Below are positions 23,132-31,705 of a stretch of DNA of 54,988 nt, in pieces; within the stretch, counting starts at the first letter, position 1; each line of letters starts with the position of its first letter. The position numbers and the translations under genes were made by a program. This stretch comes from SVEL01 sp045125245 (lineage in GTDB: Bacteria > Bacillota > Clostridia > Lachnospirales > Lachnospiraceae), in contig JBGVNF010000029.1 in NCBI GenBank assembly GCA_045125245.1, positions 1 to 54,988 on the forward strand, read 5' to 3'. The notes below the pieces were generated by a model. It was given only the letters and a program-made list of their open reading frames with translations, did no database searches and was not told the DNA's origin.

Positions 23132-24746
23132 ATTTCACCTTTTTTAACTGCTCCATAATTTCCGTTTGCAGTTTTTCACTTTCTTCAAAATAGCTTTGCA
23201 ACTTCGTCGTGTATGCTGTCATTCTATTCACAAATTCCTCTTGTGAAAGTTCAACGTACTCAATCTTTACATCAAAATATTGACCTGCTGCAAGTGAATA
23301 TTTTTTAGCTTTGATTTCATCATATGTGACTGTAACAGAGAAATCTTCAACTGCTTCCTTTTTCAAGAATGTATCCACGATTTTATCAATCTCAAAATCT
23401 CTAAGTCTACGCTTTTGATTATTACCTTCTTTATATTCCTCACCAAGTTTAGAAGCATCAATTAAAACAACCTTTTCTGTCTTTTTTGAATTGTCAAAGA
23501 AAAGAACAGATACATTAGTTCCGGTATTGGCAAAAACATTTGCAGGCATACTAACACAACCGTATACAATTTTCTCATCTACGATATGTTTAAGAATTGT
23601 CTTTTCAACACCACTTTTTGCAGTAATAAATCCCGTAGGTATAACGATTGCACCCTTGCCATTTGTTTTAAGAGAATTGATTACATGCTGAATGAAGCAA
23701 GTATAAATCGCCATACTTTCTTTTTTCTTTGGTGGTACAGATGGTACGCCAGCCCAGAATCTTGCAGGCATGGCAGCGATTTTTTCTCTTGTATCCGAAA
23801 AGTCCATTTTGAACGGGGGATTCGATACTACATAATCAAATTGTCTTAATGCCTGTCCATCATCTGATTTATGATACGGAGCAACCAATGTATCACCTTG
23901 TATTGCATGGTCAAGCGAAGATACCAATCCATTTAAGATAAGATTTAGCTTAAGCATTTTATTACTTCTCTGCGAAATATCTTGTGCAAAAATCGTACAT
24001 CTATCTTCACCTATTTGATGTCCAAGTGCCATCAACAAAGTTCCCGTTCCTGCCGACGGGTCATAACATTCAATATTATGCAAATCTGAATTATCACCCA
24101 CAAGCAACCTTGCCATAATTGTTGCAATTGCATGCGGTGTGTAGTATTCAGCATACTTGCCACCCCCAGCTGTATTGTAATCCTTAATCAAGTATTCAAA
24201 TATTGCAGCAAAAAAATCATAGTGTTGACCAAAAGCTTCTTCAAAAGAGAAATTTGCTAGTTTATCTACCAAAGCTCTCGCAAAAGGTGCTCTTTGTGCT
24301 TCATCAGTGACATAATGTGTTAATGGCTCAAACAGCGGAATCTTTGTATTCTGTGTTGTCTGTGTAGAAAAAATAGCAATATTCTTATCCGCAATATCTG
24401 TCATTGTTCTATCGAATATAAGATCAAAATCTCCCTTTGCCTGCTGATTCCACAGATTAGCAATCAAGTGTTCCGGATTTAAACGTGGAATATCTGGTGA
24501 TAACTCATCAAATAAATCCAGCCTTTCATCCTCCGTCATTTGTGCATAAGCTTCTTCCCACTTTTCTGCTTGTGATAGTTTCTTACTTAACTTCTTTACT
24601 GCAAATCCAAACTTATCATTGATATACTTGTACAAAAAAACTTGTGTGATAATTTTATACTCATTACCATCGTTTCCCATTCCATAAGTTTGACACGTTG
24701 CCTTTAAAGCATCAATAAGTTCAATTGTATTTTCTTTAATATTCAT
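23124..24746 (-). CDS. hsdM: Type I restriction-modification DNA methyltransferase HsdM (system 2)
   Basis: 540 residues. An N-terminal helical domain precedes the N6-adenine methyltransferase core: EYYTPHAIA (about 200-208), SAM motif I DPSAGTGTLL (about 229-238) and catalytic NPPF (309-312). All motifs are canonical, in contrast to M' of system 1. It lies between hsdR (9-base gap) and hsdS (overlap) and is longer and different in sequence from system 1 HsdM, so the systems belong to different type I families. Confidence 0.95.
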   Translation of the reverse strand: MNIKENTIELIDALKATCQTYGMGNDGNEYKIITQVFLYKYINDKFGFAVKKLSKKLSQAEKWEEAYAQMTEDERLDLFDELSPDIPRLNPEHLIANLWNQQAKGDFDLIFDRTMTDIADKNIAIFSTQTTQNTKIPLFEPLTHYVTDEAQRAPFARALVDKLANFSFEEAFGQHYDFFAAIFEYLIKDYNTAGGGKYAEYYTPHAIATIMARLLVGDNSDLHNIECYDPSAGTGTLLMALGHQIGEDRCTIFAQDISQRSNKMLKLNLILNGLVSSLDHAIQGDTLVAPYHKSDDGQALRQFDYVVSNPPFKMDFSDTREKIAAMPARFWAGVPSVPPKKKESMAIYTCFIQHVINSLKTNGKGAIVIPTGFITAKSGVEKTILKHIVDEKIVYGCVSMPANVFANTGTNVSVLFFDNSKKTEKVVLIDASKLGEEYKEGNNQKRRLRDFEIDKIVDTFLKKEAVEDFSVTVTYDEIKAKKYSLAAGQYFDVKIEYVELSQEEFVNRMTAYTTKLQSYFEESEKLQTEIMEQLKKVKYE

Positions 24747-24755
24747 CGTTTTTCC

Positions 24756-27700
24756 TTAGGCTGCCGGGTATGTAGCATGATACTGTACTAAATACTGCAA
24801 CACAATTCTGCTTTGAATGAAGGTACGATCTTCTCTACTACCTGCAAATCCCAGCTTGTCCATTCCTTCCTTTACTTGTACCATAACAGTTTGTTCAAAA
24901 TATGCATCTTTTTTCAAAATATCATTTCTATCATAAACTTTTTGATCCACATCTTCTTTGATACGCATAAGCATTTCTCTGATTTTTTCATCATAAGCAG
25001 ATAAAATTTCTGCTTGACGTTGTAATCTACGACGTTCATTTTCCTCTCTAATTCTTTTATGAACACATGCAAACTTTGTATCACCGTTATACTTTCTAGC
25101 CAATGCATTGTTCTTTTTCTGTAAATCATTCAATTTCTTGATAACCTCATCCAATGCTTTTGACTGTTCGTTATACTTTGCCATACTATCAACCACAAAT
25201 CCATGCTCTTTGAATCTTTGCATAAACGCTTCTCTAAGAGTAATATATTCCGGGTCTTCTTGATCAGTATTTTCTGTAAAACTCCTAATAGTATACTGCC
25301 ACTTTTCCTGCAGTTCCGCTCCACCAGAAATTAGTTGCATTTCTTCCTGACCAATTTTACTAAAATTAAATGTAATATTAGCCATAGCTTCATTTACGAG
25401 TTGCTTAGTCGTATCATCTTGTGAAAAAGCTTCTTTTTGTGTAAGAATCTCTATATGACGCTGAACTTCTGAAATCATCGCTGGTAACATATATATTTCC
25501 ATCTTTGCAAATTCTTCCTTCAGTTCTTCATCACCAAAGGTTCTAACAATATTGCAACAATCTTTAGCCGTTATTAATGCTTTTTTCAATTCTAATAATC
25601 GTTGTCTATCTTCTATTTCAGATATTTCTTGGCTAAAAATTTCTGCATTATCAGTTGTATACTCGAACAACGCTTGCTTTACATCTCTCATTTGCTGAAT
25701 CAAAGCATCTCTGTCTTCAATAACATGTAAAAGAGTATCAGTTGCAGTATCTTCTCCAACTTCATCTGGATTACTAAATCGATTTAATTCTTTTAAATAC
25801 GCTTCATTAGTCTCATCGAAATTCTGTTTAATATCCGCAAAATCAATTAAATATCCATACCTATTATTTTTATATGGACGATTGACTCGAGTAATTGCCT
25901 GTAGCAGATTATGGTCCTTGAGTTTTCTACCAAAATATAATCTCTTTAATCTCGGCGCATCAAATCCAGTTAATAACATATTAAATACTATAAGAATATC
26001 AATAGTCATATTCTTTTTAAAGTCTTTAATAATTTGCTTTCTGGTTTCTTTATCATCGCTATCATGAAGAATAAGTCCTACTTTGAAATGTGTTTTAGCA
26101 GATGCATCCTGATTAAGTTCTTTTTGTATATCATCAAAATGCATAAATAATTTTCTTGCCTGCTCACTTGTCTCGCAGATTACCATACCACCTAATGTAT
26201 TATCGCCCTGAAGCAATCTAAATTGTTTTAAATCATTAATGATATATCTCAATAATTCCTTCACATAAGTATCATGCTCAACAATCTGCGATTTCTGTAT
26301 TTCTTTCTTTTGAACCAGATGTTCTAACTTTTCATATATCTTAGAAAGATTGTCTTTATAAGAGGTCTCAATATCCTCTCTGATAATTTTCAGCGTATAT
26401 CCATCTTGTATAGACTTATCATAATAATATGTATGCAGGTAATTACCAAAAACCTTCCATGACGAACGCTCATTTTTTAGCAACGGTGTTCCTGTTAATG
26501 CAATCTTAATCGAATCCGGATCTGCATCAAACAAATTTGCCAAAAAGCAACCTTTAGGGTCGTATCCACGATGTGCTTCATCAATAATAAACACTCTTTG
26601 CAGGTTAGTTGCATATTCCTTTAATCTCACAGCCGTATGGTCTTGAGCAAATCTCTGTATATTTACAACTGTTATTTCTGCGTTTCCAGAGTTACCCTCT
26701 TGGGCTTGGTTTGTTCTAAACTGAGCCATTAATTCTTCTCTAGAATTAGCAGTCTTTACCTCTAATCCTCTTGCCTCAAATTCTTGTGTAGCTTGTTCCA
26801 AAAGGTCTAATCTATCCACTACAAAGTAAAACTTTGCGACTTTATTCCTCTGAGCATAATAATCTCCCAACACATGTGTTAAGTGATATGACAACGCTGT
26901 TTTTCCACTACCCTGCGTATGCCAAATGACACCAGATTTTATTCCTTCCTTTATCTGTCTTCTTACAGCATAAGCTGCAAACAATTGCTGATAACGCATA
27001 ATGTGTTTTTGATCTGTAGATTCGATCTTTCCATCAACTTCTTTTTCCAGCTTCACATATGCAATCCCATATTTAATCAAAAACAATAATCTTTTCGGAC
27101 TACACATAGATGTCAAGATTCTATTAGTCGGTGTATTTACAGCAAGATTAGTTTGATATTCCGGTGCATGGTGAATAACCTGACAATTAAAATCAGACAA
27201 AATTTTTCTTTCGACATCAGACTCTATATCTGCATACGGAAAATTGGCTATGTAAGGGGCTACTGCCTCATTTCCCATATTTTCTTCTCTAAAACAATTA
27301 AATGGTGCAAATTCTCGTGCCGCAGTACAATAAAATGCACCTTGAACAGGAACAATACCACCTAAAGTATCGTATTCCATATTATTAGAAAAAATCATAA
27401 ATTGCGTAATATTAATAAATCTTCTGAATTTCTTGTTAGGAAATCTTTGACGATTCATTCGCGTGCTTTCTTCTACCATACCGCCACGATTATTTGGTTT
27501 TTTCACCTCTACAAACACCAACGGCAAACCATTAACAAAAATTGTAATATCTGGTCTAAATTCATCCTGATCCCTTTTACAGGTAAACTCTGCTGTACAA
27601 TGATACACATTGTTCTTAGGCTCTTCAAAATCCACCAGCCTAACAGGAGATACGCTAGTCAATCTTTTATAAAACCCTCTTCCTAGGTCATCATTATCCA

Positions 27701-27938
27701 GTTCCTGACGAATCATTCGTAATGTTTCATCAACTTCACCTTCTCTGCCAGGATTTAGTTTGTAAAATTGTTCTTTAAAAACTTCTAACAAGATATTTGT
27801 ATCTGGATCATACTTTTTCCCAGCCATATCTTCATATAACTTACCATAATATGTATATCCTAATCTTGTAAGATGAACTAATCCAGGCATCTGCACTCTG
27901 GTTGCTTCTGTAAATCTTGTAATATTTCCTACTGACAT
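24756..27938 (-). CDS. hsdR: Type I restriction endonuclease subunit HsdR (system 2, EcoR124-like)
   Basis: 1060 residues from the ATG at 27938 (AGGAGG upstream); the earlier GTG at 27944 sits too close to that site. The nuclease is Asp near 130 (RPDITIF) with VEVKKP near 143-148. Motor motifs are QGSGKT (about 342-347), DEAH (about 453-456) and LTGTPL. The C-terminus is a helical region that contacts the methyltransferase. The layout without a DUF4145 domain and the HNPG-like N-terminus set it apart from system 1 HsdR. It starts 25 bases after the XRE gene ends, in one transcript. Confidence 0.94.
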   Translation of the reverse strand: MSVGNITRFTEATRVQMPGLVHLTRLGYTYYGKLYEDMAGKKYDPDTNILLEVFKEQFYKLNPGREGEVDETLRMIRQELDNDDLGRGFYKRLTSVSPVRLVDFEEPKNNVYHCTAEFTCKRDQDEFRPDITIFVNGLPLVFVEVKKPNNRGGMVEESTRMNRQRFPNKKFRRFINITQFMIFSNNMEYDTLGGIVPVQGAFYCTAAREFAPFNCFREENMGNEAVAPYIANFPYADIESDVERKILSDFNCQVIHHAPEYQTNLAVNTPTNRILTSMCSPKRLLFLIKYGIAYVKLEKEVDGKIESTDQKHIMRYQQLFAAYAVRRQIKEGIKSGVIWHTQGSGKTALSYHLTHVLGDYYAQRNKVAKFYFVVDRLDLLEQATQEFEARGLEVKTANSREELMAQFRTNQAQEGNSGNAEITVVNIQRFAQDHTAVRLKEYATNLQRVFIIDEAHRGYDPKGCFLANLFDADPDSIKIALTGTPLLKNERSSWKVFGNYLHTYYYDKSIQDGYTLKIIREDIETSYKDNLSKIYEKLEHLVQKKEIQKSQIVEHDTYVKELLRYIINDLKQFRLLQGDNTLGGMVICETSEQARKLFMHFDDIQKELNQDASAKTHFKVGLILHDSDDKETRKQIIKDFKKNMTIDILIVFNMLLTGFDAPRLKRLYFGRKLKDHNLLQAITRVNRPYKNNRYGYLIDFADIKQNFDETNEAYLKELNRFSNPDEVGEDTATDTLLHVIEDRDALIQQMRDVKQALFEYTTDNAEIFSQEISEIEDRQRLLELKKALITAKDCCNIVRTFGDEELKEEFAKMEIYMLPAMISEVQRHIEILTQKEAFSQDDTTKQLVNEAMANITFNFSKIGQEEMQLISGGAELQEKWQYTIRSFTENTDQEDPEYITLREAFMQRFKEHGFVVDSMAKYNEQSKALDEVIKKLNDLQKKNNALARKYNGDTKFACVHKRIREENERRRLQRQAEILSAYDEKIREMLMRIKEDVDQKVYDRNDILKKDAYFEQTVMVQVKEGMDKLGFAGSREDRTFIQSRIVLQYLVQYHATYPAA

Positions 27939-27963
27939 AACCACTACCTCCTATAAAAGCTCA

Positions 27964-28179
27964 TCAATTCTCAATCCCTACAATATCATCTAGTCCACAT
28001 TCCAATGCAACACATATACGAACTAATACATCCAATGAAACATTTTCATTATTTGCCATCTTTGTAAAAGTGCTTGCCGCAATCTTCGTTCTTCTTCTTA
28101 AATCGCCCTTAGATAATCCCTGATCATTCAAAATTTTCCACAATGGTTTATAATTAACTTTAATTCGTTCATCTGTCAT
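27964..28179 (-). CDS. XRE-family regulator leading the RM system 2 operon
   Basis: 71 residues from the ATG at 28179 (GGAGG nine bases upstream); the longer frame lacks a ribosome site. It is a single HTH domain of the short XRE type: LWKILNDQGLSKGDLRRRTK then TFTKMANNENVSLDVLVRIC. It precedes hsdR by 25 bases and shares its promoter. Its size and place resemble controller (C) proteins of RM systems, which delay restriction until DNA is methylated. A palindrome TTTCGA-tttc-TCGAAA at 28264-28279, next to the promoter, is the candidate operator. Control of a type I system by such a protein is less usual than for type II. Confidence 0.8.
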   Translation of the reverse strand: MTDERIKVNYKPLWKILNDQGLSKGDLRRRTKIAASTFTKMANNENVSLDVLVRICVALECGLDDIVGIEN

Positions 28180-28228
28180 AATACATCCTCCATCACACAA
28201 ATCTCAATCGTGCAAATATCCTCTAAAT

Positions 28229-28279
28229 ATTATAACAGAATAGTTTCATTTTTCCAATTAATATTTCGATTTCTCGAAA
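28229..28279 (-). promoter_or_regulatory. Promoter and palindromic operator of RM operon 2
   Basis: On the minus strand TTGGAA (complement 28252-28257), 17 bases and TATAAT (complement 28229-28234) precede the XRE start by about 50 bases. Directly upstream lies TTTCGA-tttc-TCGAAA (28264-28279), a symmetric site well placed for the XRE protein. Confidence 0.6.
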
Positions 28280-28730
28280 CAAAAAAACTGACTTATTCAA
28301 TATAATAAAATTATCGCAATGTGACCAAAAAGCCCGGGACGTGACCATGCTTCATTTATCTCCTTCGGGCTACTTCCCCATGAGCAGCTAACGCCGCATA
28401 TAGATAAAGTCAACAAAACCATAGGTCGAAGACTCTAACAAGCTTGCAAAATATATCTCCCCGCCGTGTACTCATTCGGATTACGCTTTGCTTCATCCTC
28501 ATGCGGGGCATTCGCCCCATTCGTCAAAAAATATAAAAAGCCTCAGAAACACATAAATGTATTTCTGAGGACTGAGAGCAGTCATTCCATTCATCTTCTT
28601 GACTCGCTTCGCTCCTCAAGAAGCCGAATGTCATGCCTTCAAATAGCCAGAAATAAAAAATCGACCGGCCGAGTGTGCAAGCACCCTCTTCCGGTCTCTT
28701 CTTTATTTCTGACTGCTCTCAGTCCATTTC
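28280..28730. other. Structured non-coding region between RM operon 2 and guaA
   Basis: No gene was found. It is unusually rich in hairpins: AGCCCG/CGGGCT with a long loop near 28330-28372 (minus-strand T-run), GGGGC-att-GCCCC near 28505, CCTCAGAAA/TTTCTGAGG (28541-28570), CTTCTTGA/TCAAGAAG (28595-28623) and the nested guaA terminator (28569-28725). None of the unit-type right-end features (loop GCATAAATACT, paired GGTATCA) is present. Confidence 0.55.
28569..28725 (-). terminator. guaA terminator nested inside a 16-bp inverted repeat
   Basis: The inner terminator has GACCGG/CCGGTC arms (28663-28668 and 28691-28696) with GTGC/GCAC inside and the extension CAGAAATAAA/TTTATTTCTG; on the minus strand it ends in ATTTTTTA. 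It is enclosed by perfect 16-bp arms GGACTGAGAGCAGTCA (28569-28584) and TGACTGCTCTCAGTCC (28710-28725). Confidence 0.7.
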
Positions 28731-28742
28731 CTATTCAAACTC
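28731..28742 (-). other. Attachment-site core: genuine guaA 3' end
   Basis: GAGTTTGAATAG on the minus strand, the last three codons and stop of guaA. Copies with other stop codons lie at 10948-10959 and 17184-17195. The 3' end of guaA is a known target of tyrosine integrases in other bacteria. Confidence 0.65.
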
Positions 28743-30023
28743 TATAGTCGCTACTGGCTTCTTTGTTATCTCATAAACTACTCTATTGATGCTTGGTACT
28801 TCTGCTGTTATTCTATCTGCTATCTTCTCTAAGATATCATAATCGATTCTTTCGATTGTTGCTGTCATGGCATCAATTGTGTTTACGGCACGGATTACGC
28901 ACATATAGCCCATGCTTCTTGCGTTATCTCTTACACCTACTGCCTTGAAGTCTGGAACTACTGTGAAGTACTGCCATACTGTCTTGTCTAAGCCTGCCTT
29001 TGCGAACTCATCACGAAGGATTGCATCTGACTCACGAAGTGCCTCAAGACGTTCTCTTGTGATTGCACCAAGGCAACGTACACCAAGTCCTGGACCTGGG
29101 AATGGCTGACGGTAAACCATCTCTGCTGGAAGACCAAGTTCTACACCACAAGCTCTTACTTCATCCTTGAAGAGCTGTGCAAGTGGCTCTACGAGCTCGA
29201 ACTGAAGATCCTCTGGAAGACCGCCTACATTGTGGTGTGACTTAACACACTTAGCTGTCTTTGTACCACTCTCGATGATGTCTGGGTAAATTGTACCCTG
29301 GCCAAGGAAATCGATTCCTTCAAGCTTTCTAGCTTCTTCTTCAAATACACGAATAAACTCGCCACCGATAATCTTTCTCTTTTCCTCTGGGTCTGCTACA
29401 TTTTCAAGCTTTCCTAAGAAACGATCTGTAGCATCTACATATACGAGATTAGCATCGAGCTTATTTCTAAATATCTCAACAACGCTCTCTGACTCATTCT
29501 TTCTCATAAGTCCGTGGTTAACGTGTACACATACAAGTTGCTTGCCAATTGCCTTGATAAGTAATGCAGCAACTACTGATGAGTCAACACCACCTGAAAG
29601 AGCAAGTAAAACCTTCTTATCACCAACCTGACGACGGATAATTTCTACCTGGTCGTCGATGAAATTCTTCATATTCCAGTTAGCCTCTGCCTTACATGTG
29701 TCGAATAAGAATGACTTAATATCTGCTTCGCTTGGCATATCAGCATACTTCTTCTCACACTTAGCTGGCTCATGATCAATCGCAATGATTGGATAACCGC
29801 AATCATAGATAGCTGGGTTTACATCAATAGCTACGCCGTCAACAATACGGTTCTCGCCACCATTTATAATAATACCCTTTACATTATCAAGCGCCTTAAG
29901 CTCGTCCACTGTGATATCATGTGGATGAATCTCGCTGTATACGCCTAAATCACGAATCTGTCTTGCAATAGTTGTGTTCTCTGTGCTTCCTAAATCTAAA
30001 ATTACGATCATATCTTGTTTCAT
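28731..30023 (-). CDS. guaA: GMP synthase with truncated glutamine amidotransferase domain
   Basis: 430 residues from the ATG at 30023 (AAGGAG upstream); the frame extends to 30122 without a ribosome site. The enzyme makes GMP from XMP, ATP and an ammonia source. The ATP-pyrophosphatase P-loop SGGVDS (143-148) and the C-terminal dimer domain (RQPFPGPGLG; end VATIEFE) are complete. The N-terminal glutaminase domain keeps its first about 80 residues but the GICYGMQ segment is replaced by IAIDHEP, and the later parts carrying the catalytic His and Glu are absent, about 80 residues shorter than usual. It should use free ammonia or a partner glutaminase. Its 3' end is the integration site of the island. 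Confidence 0.9.
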   Translation of the reverse strand: MKQDMIVILDLGSTENTTIARQIRDLGVYSEIHPHDITVDELKALDNVKGIIINGGENRIVDGVAIDVNPAIYDCGYPIIAIDHEPAKCEKKYADMPSEADIKSFLFDTCKAEANWNMKNFIDDQVEIIRRQVGDKKVLLALSGGVDSSVVAALLIKAIGKQLVCVHVNHGLMRKNESESVVEIFRNKLDANLVYVDATDRFLGKLENVADPEEKRKIIGGEFIRVFEEEARKLEGIDFLGQGTIYPDIIESGTKTAKCVKSHHNVGGLPEDLQFELVEPLAQLFKDEVRACGVELGLPAEMVYRQPFPGPGLGVRCLGAITRERLEALRESDAILRDEFAKAGLDKTVWQYFTVVPDFKAVGVRDNARSMGYMCVIRAVNTIDAMTATIERIDYDILEKIADRITAEVPSINRVVYEITKKPVATIEFE

Positions 30024-30069
30024 CGCTTTTTGCTCCTTTTTTAGAGATTGTTTTTTAAAAACTGATTTT

Positions 30070-30098
30070 ATTATAATCACAAATTTCTCATATGTAAA
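30070..30098 (-). promoter_or_regulatory. guaA promoter
   Basis: TTTACA (complement 30093-30098), a 17-base spacer and TATAAT (complement 30070-30075) lie about 50 bases upstream of the chosen ATG. This also argues against the longer frame, whose start at 30122 would be upstream of the promoter. Confidence 0.75.
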
Positions 30099-30162
30099 AT
30101 GTTTTTTTGAAAAAAATTGCAAAAATTTTGTTTAAAAATCCATCCCTTTTTTGTAGAAAATA

Positions 30163-30873
30163 TTATATATAGTTAATTTCTAACTGACCAAAGTTTGTTT
30201 CACCTTGGATATAAACCTTTATAGAATCCTCTCTTGTAGGTCTTCCATTTTCATTGAAGCTGCCAAATGCTCTATCCACATTTACATTTGTATTCCATTC
30301 CTTTGGCACATAAAGAACCATTTTACCAAATGAATTTTCTACATAAATATTAACTGGATCATTTCCAAGCTTAGCCTCATCAAAATAAACTGTAAGACTT
30401 CCAAAAGAACTTTCAAGTTTTGCCTGTCTAAGAGCACAGCTACTTACATATTTTACAGAGCTGCCAAACGCTGACTCACACTTAAACATCTCATCATCTG
30501 CAAACTGCTCATCCACAATCTGTCCGTTTATACCGTGTCCCATTTTTACGCCAAAGAATTTATCTTTCTTCTTTTTTCTAAATATCATATTAAGACCAAT
30601 TGTTCCAAGTAATGCTGCACCAAGCACTGGCCATGGTGTAATCGCTTCAATCCCTAATGTTTCATCGAATAACATTGCCGCAAATGCCAATGAAAATAAC
30701 ATTCCACCAAAGCTTAATTTTAATAAGCTTGTTATAAACCATGCTGCCAATACAACAGAAAAACCTACTGTCCATACGCTTATATCACCAAACACTCCTA
30801 AATTTCCTGCGATAATAAACGCTGCCGCCACTAACAAAAATATACCCCAAAATGTACTTTTCTTATTTTCCAT
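30163..30873 (-). CDS. LiaF-like membrane protein
   Basis: 236 residues. Four hydrophobic segments in the first 100 residues (about 8-26, 31-49, 54-68, 78-96) are followed by a basic junction FRKKKKDKF and a beta-rich C-terminal domain (about 125-236) of the LiaF/cell-wall-active antibiotic response type (SAFGSSVKY, SSFGSLTVYF, NSFGKMVLYV repeats). LiaF-type proteins sense or damp envelope-stress signalling. It lies 81 bases after a LytTR regulator in the same direction, so the regulator probably controls it. The link to antibiotic stress is from the family. Confidence 0.75.
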   Translation of the reverse strand: MENKKSTFWGIFLLVAAAFIIAGNLGVFGDISVWTVGFSVVLAAWFITSLLKLSFGGMLFSLAFAAMLFDETLGIEAITPWPVLGAALLGTIGLNMIFRKKKKDKFFGVKMGHGINGQIVDEQFADDEMFKCESAFGSSVKYVSSCALRQAKLESSFGSLTVYFDEAKLGNDPVNIYVENSFGKMVLYVPKEWNTNVNVDRAFGSFNENGRPTREDSIKVYIQGETNFGQLEINYI

Positions 30874-30954
30874 AATTTCATTTCCTTTCTAACTATCATC
30901 ATTAAACTTTCATATTGTTCTAACAACAAATATGCTATAAGTTATCCTTATTCA

Positions 30955-31425
30955 CTATCTTCCCCTTCTCACCTTTCGTCTCTCATCCAGTCGCTCTATC
31001 AATGCCTTATAATATCCTCTAGACACATACACTTTCTTATGACTGTCCTTAAACTCCACAATACTTGACGCTGTTATATTTTTCGAAATAGATAATATGT
31101 AATTTATATTAATAATCGCCGATTTGGATACTCTCATAAAATCTTTTGAAAGCACATCCTCCAGCTCATATAATTTATAATCCGTCTCATACATATCACT
31201 TTTTGTATGAGCAAATACTTGTTTATTCTCTGTTTCAAAAAATAAGAGTTGGTCTGCCGGAATATAATATTCCTTTCCATCCTTATATAGAAGAAGGTCC
31301 ATTGTGTTACTTATCTGAGCAGACAGAACATTTTGTAATTTTACAATTCGTTCATCAAGACTCTGGCATTTTATAACTATACATTCCTCAGTTAGATTTT
31401 CATCCACATCGATAATAACCTTCAT
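30955..31425 (-). CDS. LytTR-domain transcriptional regulator
   Basis: 156 residues from the ATG at 31425, with GGGGTG six bases upstream; the ATG at 31437 has no site. The N-terminal about 55 residues are a short helical and beta region without a receiver domain. The C-terminal LytTR domain (about 58-150) shows YYIPADQLLFFETENKQVFA, DFMRVSKSAIININYI and the end FKDSHKKVYVSRGYYKAL. LytTR proteins bind direct repeats upstream of envelope or competence genes. It heads a probable two-gene unit with the LiaF-like protein. Divergent from the transporter at 31706. Confidence 0.85.
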   Translation of the reverse strand: MKVIIDVDENLTEECIVIKCQSLDERIVKLQNVLSAQISNTMDLLLYKDGKEYYIPADQLLFFETENKQVFAHTKSDMYETDYKLYELEDVLSKDFMRVSKSAIININYILSISKNITASSIVEFKDSHKKVYVSRGYYKALIERLDERRKVRRGR

Positions 31426-31628
31426 TTCACACCCCATTTCTGTATATTCTTATGTAAATAAATATGTTTTGAAGCTTCTATGCCTTAAGTATATCATCGC
31501 ATTTTCTTTTGTAAACACCTTTAAACCAAGTGGTAAGTTTTTGAAACTAAGTTGTAACTATCTAATTCCATAATATTTTAAATCAACTTTACAGTGTTGT
31601 TAAATTTACATTTAATAAGAAAAACTGC

Positions 31629-31656
31629 TTTACTTTTATTTTTTTAGGAGTATAAT
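31629..31656 (+). promoter_or_regulatory. Promoter of the transporter gene
   Basis: TTTACT (31629-31634), a 16-base spacer and TATAAT (31651-31656) lie 50 bases before the ATG at 31706, which is preceded by GAGGAAAAG. Confidence 0.6.
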
Positions 31657-31705
31657 GATAACCGTTTGAAAAAAACAGTAACTATTCAGAAAAGAGGAAA
31701 AGAAG

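Larger units (their letters stand above)
17184..28742. mobile_element. Unit 3: guaA-proximal cargo unit without integrase
   Basis: The left end has the same layout as unit 2. The right border is the guaA tail. The expected right-end hairpin and GGTATCA pair were not found before guaA, and no integrase is present. It may be a truncated or cis-mobilisable element that now depends on others. Cargo: RM system 2, the Kiwa-like pair, an AlbA_2 protein and a SEC-C protein. Confidence 0.45.

Noticed and set aside
28300..28450. Riboswitch upstream of RM system 2
   Set aside because: Hairpins are present but no known aptamer pattern could be matched by eye.
28676..28684. GCAAGCA next to guaA as an arm site
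   Set aside because: It is a single copy inside the loop of the guaA terminator, without the 11-base partner.
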